Positions 1 to 16,660 are shown, numbered from the stretch's first letter. The stretch: DNA of 64,000 bases from Saposhnikovia divaricata (GCA_036435485.1 CM071600.1:158546546-158610545); one strand, 5' to 3'. Notes: generated by a model from the letters alone, not told the origin. Made by a program: numbers and translations.

Positions 1-133
1 ATCATTACTAGTCAACAACGTTTCTGATATCAGATGTAATTGTATATTCTAGTTTACTATAATATAATTCTACAGGGATTTTTTTTAATCAGTCTAAATA
101 AATACACTTTAAATGATTAGGTTTTTGAACTAG

Positions 134-3100
134 GTTGGAACTGGGATGAGTTGCAGCTGCTGGCGCAGGGATCCTTGGCTGGTCACTTGCTTGAGTGTGG
201 CTGTCAGCTCACAGGAGGATATTTTATGCATCCAGGTAAATGCCTTTTTCAGCTTGTTTTTTTTTTTTTTTTCTGAAAAATTTGGACACAACTGCAGGTT
301 GTTTATGATGACCTCTGCACATGTGTTTAATTTATTTGTTTGTTCTCATTGCAGGGGATATATTTCGAGACATGTCGTTTTCTCAGCTTCTTGATTTGTC
401 ACTTCCTTTCGCTGAGGTTGGTTGTGATGGGGAAGTATGTGTTGCAAAAGCAGATGGGAGTGGTGGGGTGTTAAATTTTAGCACTTGTGCCCAGCAGCTT
501 CTTTATGAGGTCGGAGATCCGGGTGCTTATATTACCCCAGATGTAGTAAGTTAGTTGCTCAACAATAATTTCTTATACACTATCCATATTCCTTTACAGT
601 TGAATGAGACTGGATCTAAGTGTACATCATCTTCATGTGAAGCAGGTTATAGATTTTCGAGATGTTACATTTCAGTCATTAACAAAAGATAAAGTTATTT
701 GTTCTGGAGCAAAACCAGCTGCTGCATTGGTACCTGATAAGCTCCTACTGTTGGCTCCAAAGGTTACTTTTTGATTTTTGCACATATTCAACTACAGTCA
801 TACTCCATCTGTAAGACTACTTCCCAATTTTTTATTGCGTAGTTAGTTTTTTTTATAATTCTACTGTTTTTAATATCACTGCGGGACAGTTATTTTCTTG
901 AAATTCCTGTTCCTAAGATCTTATTCTCTCTATATATGTTCGTTTATAAGCTCATGGTGTGTATGAAAAAAGACCAAAAGTTCTGGTTCGGTGGTTTTTG
1001 ACACATACGATTTGAATCCATGTTACCTTATCTCTACACATGCATTTTATTATTTCCTTTCTGCTGACCCAGTCACAAGGTTGTTCTGTTCTTCAGGAAT
1101 CAGGATGGAAAGGGTGGGGAGAGATTTCGTATGGGGGATATGAATGTCTAAAACGAGCTAGAGCTGCTGAATTTTTGGTATGGTATTATCTAAAACGAGC
1201 TAGATAATAATATTATCTGTATTTTTTATTTTTTTTGTATTATTAATGGAATGTATATCTCAAATTGCTTGATGAGCTGGTATCTTTAAGCTCTTAAGAC
1301 GATAATCCAGTATATTAAACTTGCTCTGTTTAGGTAATTTAGGTTTTTTGTTTGCATAATTACATGTAATTATATCTTGATTTATACATATTTGTTCTGC
1401 AACAATGTACTTCCATTTATTGTGTTAGTCATTGATTGAAGAGATATATACTTGTGTTTATGACAGTTAATTCCTTATTAAATGCTTTTGTTACATCAGG
1501 TAAGGTCATGGTTGGAGGAAACATATCCTGGTGTTAGCAACCATATAATTTCTTATATAATTGGATTCGATAGTCTAAAGACAAGTTGCAGTAATGATAG
1601 ACACTCATTGGAAAAGTCTAGTGCAGATATAAGATTAAGAATGGATGGGCTGTTTGAGCAAGAGGATCATGCTATCCAGTTTACCAAGGACTTTCTAGCT
1701 TTATACACAAATGGGCCATCTGGTGGTGGTGGCATCAGGTCATATTATCCGTAGCTTCAGTTTTGTTCGTATCAGATGATCTGTATATACTACAAGCATT
1801 CTATGTTATTTTTTATTCCTGCACTTAATTAGTGCGTATATGTAGTTTTAAGTGTTATGGTTGCATTTGCCTTGACATTAGTATCTACTGTAGTTTTTCC
1901 TTTTATTATGTGGGTTGCATCTAGTAATGTATGTACATGTAGTAATGCATGTCGATGGCTGAAATGTATTGACATGCATAGAGATGTCCAATGTCAGTGT
2001 CTGCTAGATTGATACTGATCTGTAAGTGTCTGATGTCTGTTGTTTCTCATATCTATAATGGATGCATGTACTGTAATTTTCTGTTTTTTCAATCGCGTCT
2101 GCTCAAACTCGTGGGCTAACAATTGTCATAGTTACATTCTGGGTTCTGCTGTCATATTGTGCCAGTTTGGTTTGTTTGCTAGCTGAAGTTGTTGCTGTTT
2201 AAGGAATATGCACTGTCAAAACTCAAAGCTGTAATTTAATAGGGGTTCATATAGATTACAGTGGTTCAGTGGCAAATAAACTAAATGTCAAGTTTATTTA
2301 TAGACTCTGTTTCTTCTGTCAAAGATGCTATACCTAATTAATATATACTTCAGTTCGTCATATAAAATAACAATAAAATGTAAATAGGAAATTCTCTGTG
2401 CCAATCTACGTGATTTTATTTGAATACACTGCCAAATGCTTAACAGTAACAGTTCTTGTTTCTTCACTGTCTGCAGTATTGGGCATAAGGAAGAGTCTTT
2501 TCTTGAAAAAGCATTGGTGAGCCTTTTCATTATCTCTCTCTAGAAAACACAAACACAACATATGCATGTTTAATCACTATTTGTAATCTTTTATATAATT
2601 TATTTACCCAGTTGAACAGTTGCTGATTAAATTCGGAAACTACAAGTTCTTAAGCCCCTGTCATCATTGTTACAGTGACATGTAATGCATGTAAGAACTG
2701 AATATGAGAATGGTTATTTCATGATTCAGGTCAGTCGGGAACATGTTCACTGGCAAATTGCTGCGGAGAACATTTCAATAAATTCGAATGATCTGAGACC
2801 TGGCTGTCAAGAATTTAAACAAGTCCAAGCCGCACAAAAATCAGTCTCAGCCTCAGTCCAGGTGGAAAGTATATATCGATCTGGTGAGGAAGTTCAGTCT
2901 CCTGAAATTCTATCCTCTCCGGCCCCTCCAGGTCAACCTATTCCTCTCTACAATGTTGCCCATAGCAGGGTCGGAGACAAAGGAAACGACCTGAACTTTT
3001 CTGTTATCCCACATTTCCCCCCAGATATTGACCGTCTGAAAAAGATTTTAACTCCAAACTGGGTGAAGGAAGCTATCTCAGCACTCGTAAATTTCTCGTC

Positions 3101-3335
3101 CTTTCCCACTGCAAATGATATTGAAAGTAGAGACAAATGGGTCAATGAACATGTTGCTGTGGAAATTTATGAAGCTAGGGGAATTAAGTCTTTGAATGTG
3201 GTCGTTAGGGAGATTCTAGATGGTGGTGTTAACTGCTCACGGAGGATTGATAGACATGGAAAGACCATTTCAGATCTCATCCTATCTCAGGTGGTGGTGT
3301 TGCCTCCGTGCAATAATGCTTCAGGTTCCAATTGA
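134..3335 (+). CDS. AtuA-domain (DUF1446) protein, 3' seven exons of a gene that starts upstream
   Basis: Seven in-phase exons can be joined by GT..AG introns: 134-235, 355-545, 646-762, 1097-1177, 1500-1738, 2477-2516, 2730-3335 (TGA). They give 457 residues; the N-terminus lies left of the window. The first exon reads LAGHLLECGCQLTGGYF, and later exons include SGWKGWGEISYGGYE and GFDSL, all typical of the AtuA/DUF1446 family. The last exon holds the C-terminal AtuA-like module, starting near VAHSRVGDKGNDLNFSVI and ending around RIDRHGKTISDLILSQ. In Pseudomonas, AtuA is needed for acyclic terpene breakdown; the role of the plant proteins is not established, so no function is claimed. The intact frame over all seven exons suggests a live gene. 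It is the nearest + strand neighbour of the LIM gene but shares nothing with it functionally. Confidence 0.85.
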
Positions 3336-4095
3336 ATAGACCCTCACCCAAAACCCAAAACCACCATGGGTCTTTTTAGATGAACTTAATGACAGTGCAG
3401 TTGATGAAAAGTCTGAACTTGAGCCACCTTGGGAGACTGATGGAATTACATAAAGTGCGTTTCTTTCCGTCCTTACCAGGAAGGAAGCACATAGAGCAAT
3501 ATTCTCTGAGGCCCCAACCCTTCTTCTATGTAAATCAGCAATGCCCTCTATAATGTAAGCAGTGTAAGATATCTCATATCTAATCCCTGTTTTTTGAAAT
3601 ACTATGTATTGTACTTGTTATCATGGCCAACTTTTTTCACGAGTTCGACGTGTAGTGTACCATCAACTCTCAAATTTATACACAAGTCATACTCATTACC
3701 TTGTTCTCAGTAGTATGACTAAATTATTGATGGGTGAGATGTACCTTGGCTTTACCCATATTACTTGAGCCTCCTCCTTACATAGACATAGACTGAATAT
3801 GTTTTGGTGGATGAGATGTATATATAAGTTTTTTATTCTATTATGATTAGAGTTTGTTTCTTGAAAAACCTTGTTAAGAAAAACAGATTGGAAACTTTGA
3901 AATTCTTAATTTCTTAAACATCATTAGGAATATTGAAGGCTTATATGAGTATTATTTTCATCAATTGTCACGTTTTCTTATGAAGCAGACATATTTAACG
4001 TTTTCTACACCTGGTTAAAAAACATGATTGACATTTTCTTTGTGTCACCAAAATGAAGGACCATATTTTCAAATGTATTTCTGAACCATTCAATC

Positions 4096-4156
<61 letters not shown>

Positions 4157-4604
4157 GCAGACTCGATCATTTTTCTAGGTTTTATTCTTTTTGCATTTTT
4201 TTTTTCTAAACGAACCTCTAAAATTTTTCTGAGACACGCACACACTTTTGTCTAGGAATCGAATGAAAAGCCAAGATAGAGAGTAACATAAACCACCAAT
4301 TCATTAAGCTAATCTTGCAACCCTTTTCTGACCTCTTGTCCTTTGCATAGAATTAGTCAAAAATTAACCCTTTTTTTACTCAATCCGATTTTTAATGCAT
4401 CAACATTCCATTACTTACCCAATTTTAATAATCTAATGTCCAACCATGTGTTAATCTATTAATCCCTAAGGAGAACAATTTTTTTTTTGTAGTATCTTTC
4501 TTTTACACAAAATGATGGTACAAAATTTTCATTTAGTTACAATTTCCCTTTCAAAGTAGTTGAAAATAAGAAAATTTGAGTTCTTATTTTCTGAAGCAGA
4601 AAAA
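3336..4604. other. 3' UTR of the AtuA gene and upstream region of the LIM gene
   Basis: No gene is seen here. The first 120 bases after the AtuA stop stay open in another frame (ending ...EPPWETDGIT, stop at about 3451), which looks like UTR or a relic. The rest is AT-rich and holds a TA microsatellite. I could not fix a TATA box or polyadenylation signal for either gene. Confidence 0.5.
4099..4154. repeat. (TA)n microsatellite
   Basis: An uninterrupted AT/TA dinucleotide run of about 56 bases, about 450 bases upstream of the LIM start codon. Unlike most other TA tracts in this window, no foldback element has landed in it. Confidence 0.95.
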
Positions 4605-9338
<4,734 letters not shown>

Positions 9339-9460
9339 ACCACAACATTGCATGTATGCGTGCATTCACCAGTTAAAACTGGTCAAACTATTTGTTGTTA
9401 AACTATTTATCCCATTAAATTTTTGCTCTTGATTTCAAATTTGAAAACATATACATATAT

Positions 9461-9861
9461 AGGCCATTGTTCTATGGAGAACCATCTTACGTGGAGAACC
9501 GTGGAGAACCTTTTGATTCTATAATAGAATCAAAGTTCTAATTTTTTGGTTCTATAAAAAAAATACCAATTTTTTTTTGGTTCTATAACAAAAAAAAGAC
9601 TAATTTGCTGATTCTGTGATAGAACCAAACGTTTATTTTTTTTTAAAATTTATTTTTTAAAATCATTTTCCAAAAAAAACTGTCTGCTGATGTGGCAGTG
9701 ATGACGTGGCAGCGGGTTAGAATTTTTTTTTTTTTTTACAAATTTTTTTTTTAAAAAAAATTTTGAATTTTTTTTTTGGGAAAAAAATGATTCCACTATA
9801 GAACCATAGGGTTCTCCACGATTCTTCACGTAAGAGGGGTCTCTCAAGAGTGGGACTCTAC
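9461..9861. mobile_element. Foldback-like element FB8, 3' of the LIM gene
   Basis: Flanked by ATATATA. It starts GGCCATTGTTCTATGGAGAA, shared with FB6 (GAGAACCATCTTACGTGGAG), and ends CTCTCAAGAGTGGGACTCTA. The interior has several GGTTCTAT / ATAGAACC words and the centre GATGACGTGGCAGCGG. It lacks the CCCCGCCAGGGG word. It lies about 120 bases after the LIM stop and may be in the 3' UTR. Confidence 0.65.
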
Positions 9862-11165
9862 ATATATATAATTTAATCAGAAGTGAATTGTACATGAATG
9901 CTGAGATGCACAGAATACTTTTTTTTTGCTTGATCATTTAACAGTGTAATGTAACTCGGATAGTTACTATTGTAAGCTATTTGCAACTCATAGTTCTGTG
10001 GCTAACGAATAATCTACTTTTTCTTGCATGCATTACAAATGTGCAAATTTCTACATTTTGTAAAAAACACACTATCCGCAAATAATTCTTTCGCATGTTT
10101 AAAATTAAACCTAACAAAATATATGATGGACAAATCTTTAAGGAATCTTTATTTTACTTAAAATAATATCGCAAAATATATTGTTCGACAAATCTTTAAG
10201 GAATCTTTATTTTACTCACAGTACTACTATAATATGATGTATATTTAGATCTAACAAAATGAGTCTGGATTCAAAAAATTAAACCGAAATTCATGGAACC
10301 GAATCCGATTTTATATCGGAATTGGAAAATCCTATAATTATCCGACAACCCATTTGATCCGATTCTAAAAATACCCGAACCGAAAATTTAACCGAAAATA
10401 ATTCGAAATGCTAGACCCAATTATGACAACCGATCAAAATTGAATAATAAATTATCCGAATCGAATATGACTCAATATTGGATCCGATTTAGATCCGAAT
10501 TTTTAAAAATTGATGAATTGAGTTATTATAATTTTAGACAAATTGCCCAAAATACCTAAAATATTATAATAGAAAGCCTAATATACACTATCTCATTCAC
10601 GTTGACTTTTATGCCCACCATATACGTCGCAGTCTAAGGCGTATCAGTGTTTATCCTAGTTTCGAATGTATATATCACCTTTCCCAAAATATCTTCTTCA
10701 TTCTTGCGATTGATGCGATTGGACATGACCGATATTAGCTTCCGTTCCAGCGACTGTACCAACTAATCTATATATTTTGATGTTAATAAATGTGATCTTC
10801 GCATGCCACCTAAATCGTGGAAAGTGGAAGTTATGGTAATGTTTCTACAGATGTTGTGATGAGTGGATACAGCTATGGCAGAGGCGTAACAATTGAATAC
10901 GTCTTAGCCAAAGGCGTGACCAGTATACCCATCCTAACTTCTCGTCATTTATCGATGATATGTTTTAGTCCTAAGCGTAACTAGTTGCTATGTTTCTCAT
11001 GTAGGCGTATCATATCAAGTAGGGAGGTGGCTAATGCAATTGTTCGAGGCGTGACATCTCAATGCATGCATGATTGAAGAGGCATGATACGTGGATATGG
11101 TTGTGCTACTGCTATAGGTGTGTCCCGTGGGTATGCAGGGCAGTACCTCCGCCAAAGGGCCTTTA
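9862..11165. other. Intergenic AT-rich stretch without genes
   Basis: No ORF or splice pattern stands out. There is a short direct repeat (TCTTTAAGGAATCTTTATTTT at about 10134 and 10192), an ATCCGAA-rich block (separate entry) and, from 10616 to 11140, about nine scattered AGGCGT(G/A)(A/T)C-like words. Confidence 0.5.
10260..10515. repeat. Degenerate ATCCGAA/ACCGAA-rich repeat
   Basis: Short words such as AACCGAAT, ATCCGATT, TATCCGAATCGAAT and GATCCGAATTTT recur without a fixed period. A similar block is at 15180-15390, on the far side of the 11.2-14.9 kb nest. This is low-complexity repeat of a kind common in plant intergenic DNA; it has no coding content. Confidence 0.5.
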
Positions 11166-11762
11166 CTAGAGCTGTAAACGAATCGAGCTGTTCGTGAACA
11201 AGCTCGAACTCGGCTCGTTAAGGGCTCGATTCGTTAATAATTTGAGCTCGAGCTCGAGCTCGAACAAAAAAATGTGTTTGTTAAGCTAACGAGCTCGAGC
11301 CGTCGGCTTGAACACGGCTCGTTAAATCTCGAAAAAAGTTATATATTCTGATTTTTCATAATATGTCTCACGTTTCAAGTTTAAAATTACAATCCAAATA
11401 TCTAAATCGTGAATATTTTTGGGAATAATTGATTAAAATTTGAGATTAGATTGATTTGAAACTAATAATTAGTTGGGTCAAGTGGGTTTGAACCTTTTTT
11501 TTTCATGTTAAATTTTACAATTCACGAGCTGTTCGTTAAGGGCTCGAGATCAGCTCGACTCATTTTGTTCGATAAAAGCTCGAGAGCGGCTCGTTTGTTA
11601 ATGAGCTCAAACACCTTTTTTGTGCGATAAGAAAGCTCAGCTCGGTTCGTTAAAACAAAAATTAAGCTCGGCTCATTTAGGTCTGATATGGGCTGTAAGC
11701 CATAAAAACATAGTTAATGATGCATTAATTAGACCTAGTTTGGTCCAAACAAAAACCCCCAT

Positions 11763-12279
11763 TGATATGGGCTAAAAATAAGCCCTAAAGACATAATTAA
11801 TGATGCATTAATGAGATCTAGCCTGGTCCAAACACAAGGCCTATAAATGAGGCCCAAAACCATAATGAAATATTAATTCTGTAATTAATATTTAAGGGTA
11901 ATTAACAGCTTAGAAATAAGAGTCAAATATGGATATTACCTCTACAAGGAGTAGCCTCCAAGTCACCCAATTCAACATGGAAACAGACTCCTACAAAATA
12001 GGATCTAGAATCTTCTCCAAGGAGGTGACTTGTCCACCAAGTCTCCTAACCCTCCTCAAAATCTAAGGCTTCCAACGCCTATATAAAGGGTCTGACCCCT
12101 CATTCTCAGAACTACGTTGGCTTGATTCTCTAGCAATACAAAGATACGTAGACATCTTGCAAGGACCGTTCAGTCTCGAATGCAAGAACAACCATTAAAG
12201 CTCGAAACTCACCAACTCTATCATTAAATATGCAAGAACCCTAACCGCAATCTAAAACCCTCGTTTTTATTCTATAACA
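11763..12279 (+). repeat. 5' LTR of the 2.6-kb element
   Basis: 517 bp, starting TGATATGGGCTAAAAATAAG and ending TTCTATAACA. GCCTATATAAAGGGTCTGAC (about 12078-12097) holds a good TATA box, so transcription should start about 30 bases further on. Confidence 0.85.
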
Positions 12280-12280
12280 T

Positions 12281-12299
12281 TTGGCACCGTCTGTGGGAA
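12281..12299 (+). promoter_or_regulatory. Primer binding site of the 2.6-kb element
   Basis: TTGGCACCGTCTGTGGGAA lies one base after the 5' LTR. Ty3/gypsy elements of the Tat lineage commonly have TTGGCGCCGTCTGTGG here. Confidence 0.7.
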
Positions 12300-12690
12300 G
12301 ATGACATCAACCATGGTTAACACATGGAGAACAAAAAGGACTAGAAAATGGCTAGAAGCTGTTATATAGCCTCTTTAAGACCTGATGGAGTCGGGGGAGC
12401 AGGTCCTTCCAATTGAAGACATGAATGTCCATAATCATGAAGAACACCTAGGAAAGCCAGCAGAGGATCTGGTTACTATTCCTCTAGAACTAGGAGGCCT
12501 CGATAAGGTTGCTAACTTCATGGTTGAATGTACCATAGGCAACCAAGAAGTCGGGGAGCAAGAGTTAGTACCCTAGGAAGGAAGTGATAAAACTATGCCC
12601 GATCAGTTGGAATATTGGGTGCTCTATTTAGATGGAACGTCAAAAACAAAATCAAGAAGATTAGCTAAAAGGCTAATACTTTAGAAACAA
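12300..12690 (+). pseudogene. Polyprotein fragments of the 2.6-kb element
   Basis: A short frame (12385-12573, MESGEQVLPIEDMN...) is followed by QLEYWVLYLDGTSKTKSR (about 12604-12657), which resembles the WxLYxDG start of a Ty3/gypsy RNase H. Stops and frame changes surround both pieces. They are relics, too short to place firmly. Confidence 0.4.
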
Positions 12691-13375
12691 AGAAAAGTCT
12701 AGAGAATATATTCCAAAACTAAGGATTGAAGCCTTGAACTTCAAATCTCAACACAAAATTTAAGCCTTGATGGCCAACAAGGCTATCTACCTCCCATCGA
12801 GCTTGTATTTTGAATTCAAGGCCTTGAATTAAGAGCCGTCGGTCAAATTGAAACCTAATAAAGGTTCTATGAGCATAAGAAGAAGGTTGGAATCCTAGAA
12901 TCAAGATAGAGGGTTGAAAACCAACCAAGGCACACCAGACTTGAAGTCAAGTGCTGAGTAGCAAGTGAACTTCTTGAACGATCAACCGAGAAGCAAGACC
13001 TCCTCCATATGAAATAAGGGGGCAAGAACTAAAGAATTTCACCACAAGTATTACATCATAGAATGAGAATCAAGGGTTGATGATAACCTTAAAACCAAGG
13101 ATTCAACAAACAAGTTAAGGCCCAGAAGGTCACGAGGACTAAGAAACAAGTTGTTTAAATTCAAGGTTCACGAAACCATTCAAGGCATGGCAAACACACC
13201 CTAAAATCGAATGAGGAATTCTAATACAAAAAGATTAGTTATACCATAAGTTAAAGTTAAGAATCTCTGGTTGTCGAAGATCAAAATCCAACGTTCGACG
13301 TTTAATATTGAACTCAGCCAAGAGCCTCCATAGGAAAACGTTGCCATTTTAGAAAAATGGCAGCCTAAGCCGAGC

Positions 13376-13634
13376 ATCGTTTAGTGCCATTAGCATCGTT
13401 TAGCGCCGTTTAATGCCGTTTAACACCGTTTAAACGTCGTTTAGTGCCGTTTACTGCCGTTAATACCGTTTAGCTCCGTTTAACACTGTTTAAACGTCAT
13501 TTAGTGCCGTTAGCACCGTTTAGCATCGGTTAACACCGTTTAAGCTTCGTTTAGTGATGTTTAGTGTCGTTAGCACCGTTTAACGTCGTTTAACACTATT
13601 TAAACGTTGTTTAGTGCCGTTTGACGCCGTTCAA
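13376..13634. repeat. Degenerate CCGTTTA-type tandem array
   Basis: About twenty 10-12-base units of the form CCGTTTAGTG / CCGTTTAACA / CCGTTAGCA run head to tail inside the 2.6-kb element. A longer pattern ending TTTAAACGTCGTTTAGTG returns roughly every 60-70 bases. No coding sense. Confidence 0.8.
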
Positions 13635-13853
13635 GGCTAATTCACCCAAAAAATGAATGAACATCGTCATAAATGTGTAGGTCGCTCCACACTTTACAAT
13701 GAATACGATATGCGTGAAACATTAGTGTAAACCAAAATCCCTATATAAGGGTAAGAAAATTAAGGAGTCCTAGTTAAGGGATAAAAACAACCCCGAGTCT
13801 CAAAAAAGACAGTTATAACTTCTACGAAAACCTGATCAATTTTCCTAGAAGTT

Positions 13854-13862
13854 AGGGGAAAA
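13854..13862 (+). promoter_or_regulatory. Polypurine tract of the 2.6-kb element
   Basis: AGGGGAAAA directly precedes the 3' LTR, the expected plus-strand primer. Confidence 0.75.
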
Positions 13863-14379
13863 TGATATGGGCTAAAAATAAGCCCTAAAGACATAATTAA
13901 TGTTGCATTAATTAGACCTAGCCTGGTCCAAACATAAGGCCTATAAATGAGGCCCAAAACCCTAATTAAATATTAATTCAATAATTAATATTTAAGGGTA
14001 ATTAACAGCTTGGAAATAAGAGGCAAATATGGATATTACATCTACAAGGAGTAGCTTCCAAGACACCCAATTCAACATGGAAACAGACTCCTACAAAATA
14101 GGATCTAGAATCTTCTCCAAGGAGGTGACTTGTCCACCAAGTCTCCTAACCCTCCTCTAAATCTAACGCTTCCAACGCCTATATAAAGGGTCTGACCCTT
14201 CATTCTCAGAACTACGTTGGCTTGATTCTCTATCAATATAGAGATACGTAAGCATCTTGCAAGGATCGTTCAGTCTCGAACGTAAGAACAACCATTAAAA
14301 CTCGAACCTCACCAACCCTATCATTAAATACGCAAGAACCCTAGCCGCAATCTAAAACCCTCATTTTTATTCTACAACA
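13863..14379 (+). repeat. 3' LTR of the 2.6-kb element
   Basis: 517 bp, TGATATGGG...CTACAACA, the same length as the 5' LTR and colinear with it. Confidence 0.85.
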
Positions 14380-14918
14380 CCCATTAATGAGACCCAAAAC
14401 CCTAATTAAATATTAATTTCGTAATTAATATTGAGGGCTAATTAACAGTTGGGAAACAAGAGACAAATATGGATACTGCATCTACAAGGAGTAGCCTCCA
14501 AGTCACACAATCGTACAAGGAAACAGACTCCTACAAGGTAGGAGTCTAGAACCTTCCCAAGGGAGGTGCCTTGCCCACCAAGTCTCCTAACCCTACTCAA
14601 TCTTAGGCTTCCAACGCTTATATAAAGGGCGTGACCCCTCATTCTCAGAACTACGTTTTTGGCTTGATTCTCAACTCTGAGATACGTAGGCATCTTGTGA
14701 GGACCCGAATTAAGTCACGAAACACTAGCGCAGCCATTAAAGCTCAAAGCTCACCAACTCTAGCATTAAATATGTGAAACACTAGCGCAGCCATTAAAGC
14801 TCGAAGCTCACCAACTCTAGCATTAAATACGCATAAACCCTAGTCACAATCTCAAACCTAGTTTTTGTTCAACAACAAGGTCTAAGCTTGTCTCGGCTAG
14901 GTTTGTTTACAGCCCTAG

Positions 14919-15759
14919 CATTTATGCATAAATTAGTAAAAAATGTGTATTTAGGTTCCACCCATTATTTTGACGGTTTATAACGAATAGCCAATATACA
15001 TTAACGGACATTTCATTTAATATTTACCAATTCATAAGCAAAATATATGTTTATAACAATTTTATGTCAAGTATATCGTAATTATTTAATCATCTTTTTT
15101 TAAAGAAGTACATTATTTTATACTTAAATTATTATATTCAATAAAAGATACTTTTTAAAATCTCATAAATTAAAATAACGAATAAGTAATGATCTGAAAG
15201 TATCCAAACCAATTCTGATCCGAATCGAATTTTATTCAATCTTAATCTGAATTAGATCCAATTTTAATTTAAATTACACCCGAATCGAATCATGGTCCAA
15301 TCCAAACTTAATTCAAATATGTCATAATCAAAATTTAATCTGATCCGAAATTTATCAAATCCAAAACCTATACAATTATTCGAAACATCAGATCTATGTT
15401 TACTTTACTAAACATTTGTCGGTTTGTAAAAATTATAAGAAACGAAGGGTGTATATTGTTGCAGTATAAAACTTTGGGGATGATGGTGTGCGAATCAGGT
15501 GGACAGAATCGTATGTTCCATAACTACCGAATATCCGTTTGTAATGTGGCAACAAACATCCTCCAGGCCTATTTTTCTTCCAGTTATTGGTATTTGGTCC
15601 CATCCTCGATCAGCAGCTCTACATCAAAATTATATAATTTTCGGATCTCATCCATTTGTTTAAATTTAAATTGGATGTGAAAGTTTAAAAAATGCATACA
15701 ATAATAAACAAAAATAAGAAAAATGAAGAAAGTGATTGAACCTATCAATATTTAGTAAT
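14919..15759. other. AT-rich intergenic DNA with a second ATCCGAA-rich block
   Basis: 15180-15390 repeats words such as GATCCGAATCGAATTT and AATCTGAATTAGATCC, like 10260-10515. An open frame at 15396-15680 has no recognisable domain and I do not call it. Confidence 0.45.
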
Positions 15760-15997
15760 TAAAGTTAGGGGCTTTTTTTCATAAATAAATAGGGAAAAGT
15801 AAATTTTTGGACATTTACTTTTGTTAAGAATACCTATTTGCAATTTTACTAAACTAAGTTTCTAAATTGCAAAAATACTAGAAATTAGGGCACCACTTCC
15901 CCCTGCCGAGCCTGCCCAGTTCGACCTTTTTTTTTTTAATGTGGGGTGCTATTTTGGTGGATTTGGGTTGTAAGGCCCCGCAGGGGCATATTCAACC

Positions 15998-16093
15998 GAA
16001 TGCAACCACATTCAACTGAATGCAACCATATGCAACTAAATTTCTGATTTCAAGTTCCATTTTTCAGTTGTCATTTTCGACCTCTTTTTTGAA

Positions 16094-16156
<63 letters not shown>

Positions 16157-16660
16157 TCATTGTTCCATACAGAACACCCTTATATAACAAACAATAAAGA
16201 ACACCTTAGATCTAATAGATCCAATGGCCCCGCTAGGGGCACCCAATACAAAAAGTTGTTATTTTTTACCCTCTATCCATCCAGCAAAAAACAATAAAAA
16301 AAAATTACTGTTCATGATGACGTCATGCTGATGTCATCAGTGACGTCAGCATGAACAATAAATTTTTTTTAAATTTTTTTTTTTGCTGGATGGATAGAGG
16401 GTAAAAAAATAACAACTTTTTGTATTGGGTGCAATGACGGAACTCTTATATTAGATTAGATATGAGGTGTTCTTTATTGTTTGTTATATAAGGTGTTTGT
16501 TATGGAGTGCAACTCGATATATATATATATATATATAGTCCAAAAAAGAGGTCGAAAATGAAAACTGAAAAATGGAACTTGAAATCAGTAACTGAATGCA
16601 ACCACATGCAACTAAATTCGCAACTACATCCAACTGAATGTAATTTTTGTTTTTCAGTTG
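15998..16660. repeat. Inverted arms around FB9
   Basis: TTTCAAGTTCCATTTTTCAG...TTTTCGACCTCTTTTTTG on the left (about 16048-16093) is mirrored by CAAAAAAGAGGTCGAAAA...CTGAAAAATGGAACTTGAAA on the right (about 16542-16587). Both arms continue into ACTGAATGCAACCA-type words. The TA tract at the tip of this hairpin is where FB9 sits, so FB9 is nested in the loop of a larger foldback. Confidence 0.8.
16154..16516. mobile_element. Foldback element FB9 (same subfamily as FB3 and FB7)
   Basis: It lies between TA tracts 16098-16153 and 16517-16538. It starts AGGTCATTGTTCCATACAGA and ends TTATGGAGTGCAACTC. Modules: GGCCCCGCTAGGGGCACCCA, CAATACAAAAAGTTG, TACCCTCTATCCATCC, the centre TTCATGATGACGTCATGC, then GGATGGATAGAGGG and TTTTTGTATTGGGTGC. 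No ORF. Confidence 0.75.

Larger units (their letters stand above)
11763..14379 (+). mobile_element. Non-autonomous LTR retrotransposon (Tat-like), 2.6 kb
   Basis: Two 517-bp LTRs (TG..CA) flank 1583 bases. A perfect CCCAT duplication (11758-11762 and 14380-14384) marks the insertion. A primer site and a polypurine tract sit at the expected places. By eye I count about 31 differences between the LTRs, an old insertion. The interior has no intact gag-pol, only fragments and a CCGTTTA array, so it must have been moved by proteins of another element. It inserted into a related LTR, the solo LTR above. Confidence 0.85.
11684..14877. mobile_element. Old solo LTR interrupted by a younger retrotransposon
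   Basis: The parts 11684-11762 and 14380-14877 join to one LTR beginning TGATATGGGCTGTAAGCC and ending CAACAACA. It is flanked by a perfect 5-bp duplication AGGTC (11679-11683 and 14878-14882). It is related to, but clearly diverged from, the LTRs of the element inside it. No internal region remains, so it is a solo LTR. The right part has a tandem duplication of about 55 bases (AACACTAGCGCAGCCATTAA twice, 14722 and 14777). Confidence 0.8.
11166..14918. mobile_element. GCTCG-rich hAT-like non-autonomous element, outermost layer of a nest
   Basis: The left end CTAGAGCTGTAAAC and the right end GTTTACAGCCCTAG are inverted with one mismatch, in the style of hAT-type plant repeats (TAGxGCTGTAAACGA). 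The visible body (11166-11683) is rich in GAGCTCG / GGCTCGTTAA words. It is cut by the solo LTR at 11684-14877, and only about 40 bases of its right end remain beyond. I did not find a convincing 8-bp target duplication, so the superfamily is a guess. Confidence 0.45.

Noticed and set aside
15396..15680. 94-codon plus-strand ORF
   Set aside because: No domain, no splice partners, AT-rich surroundings and no related peptide nearby.
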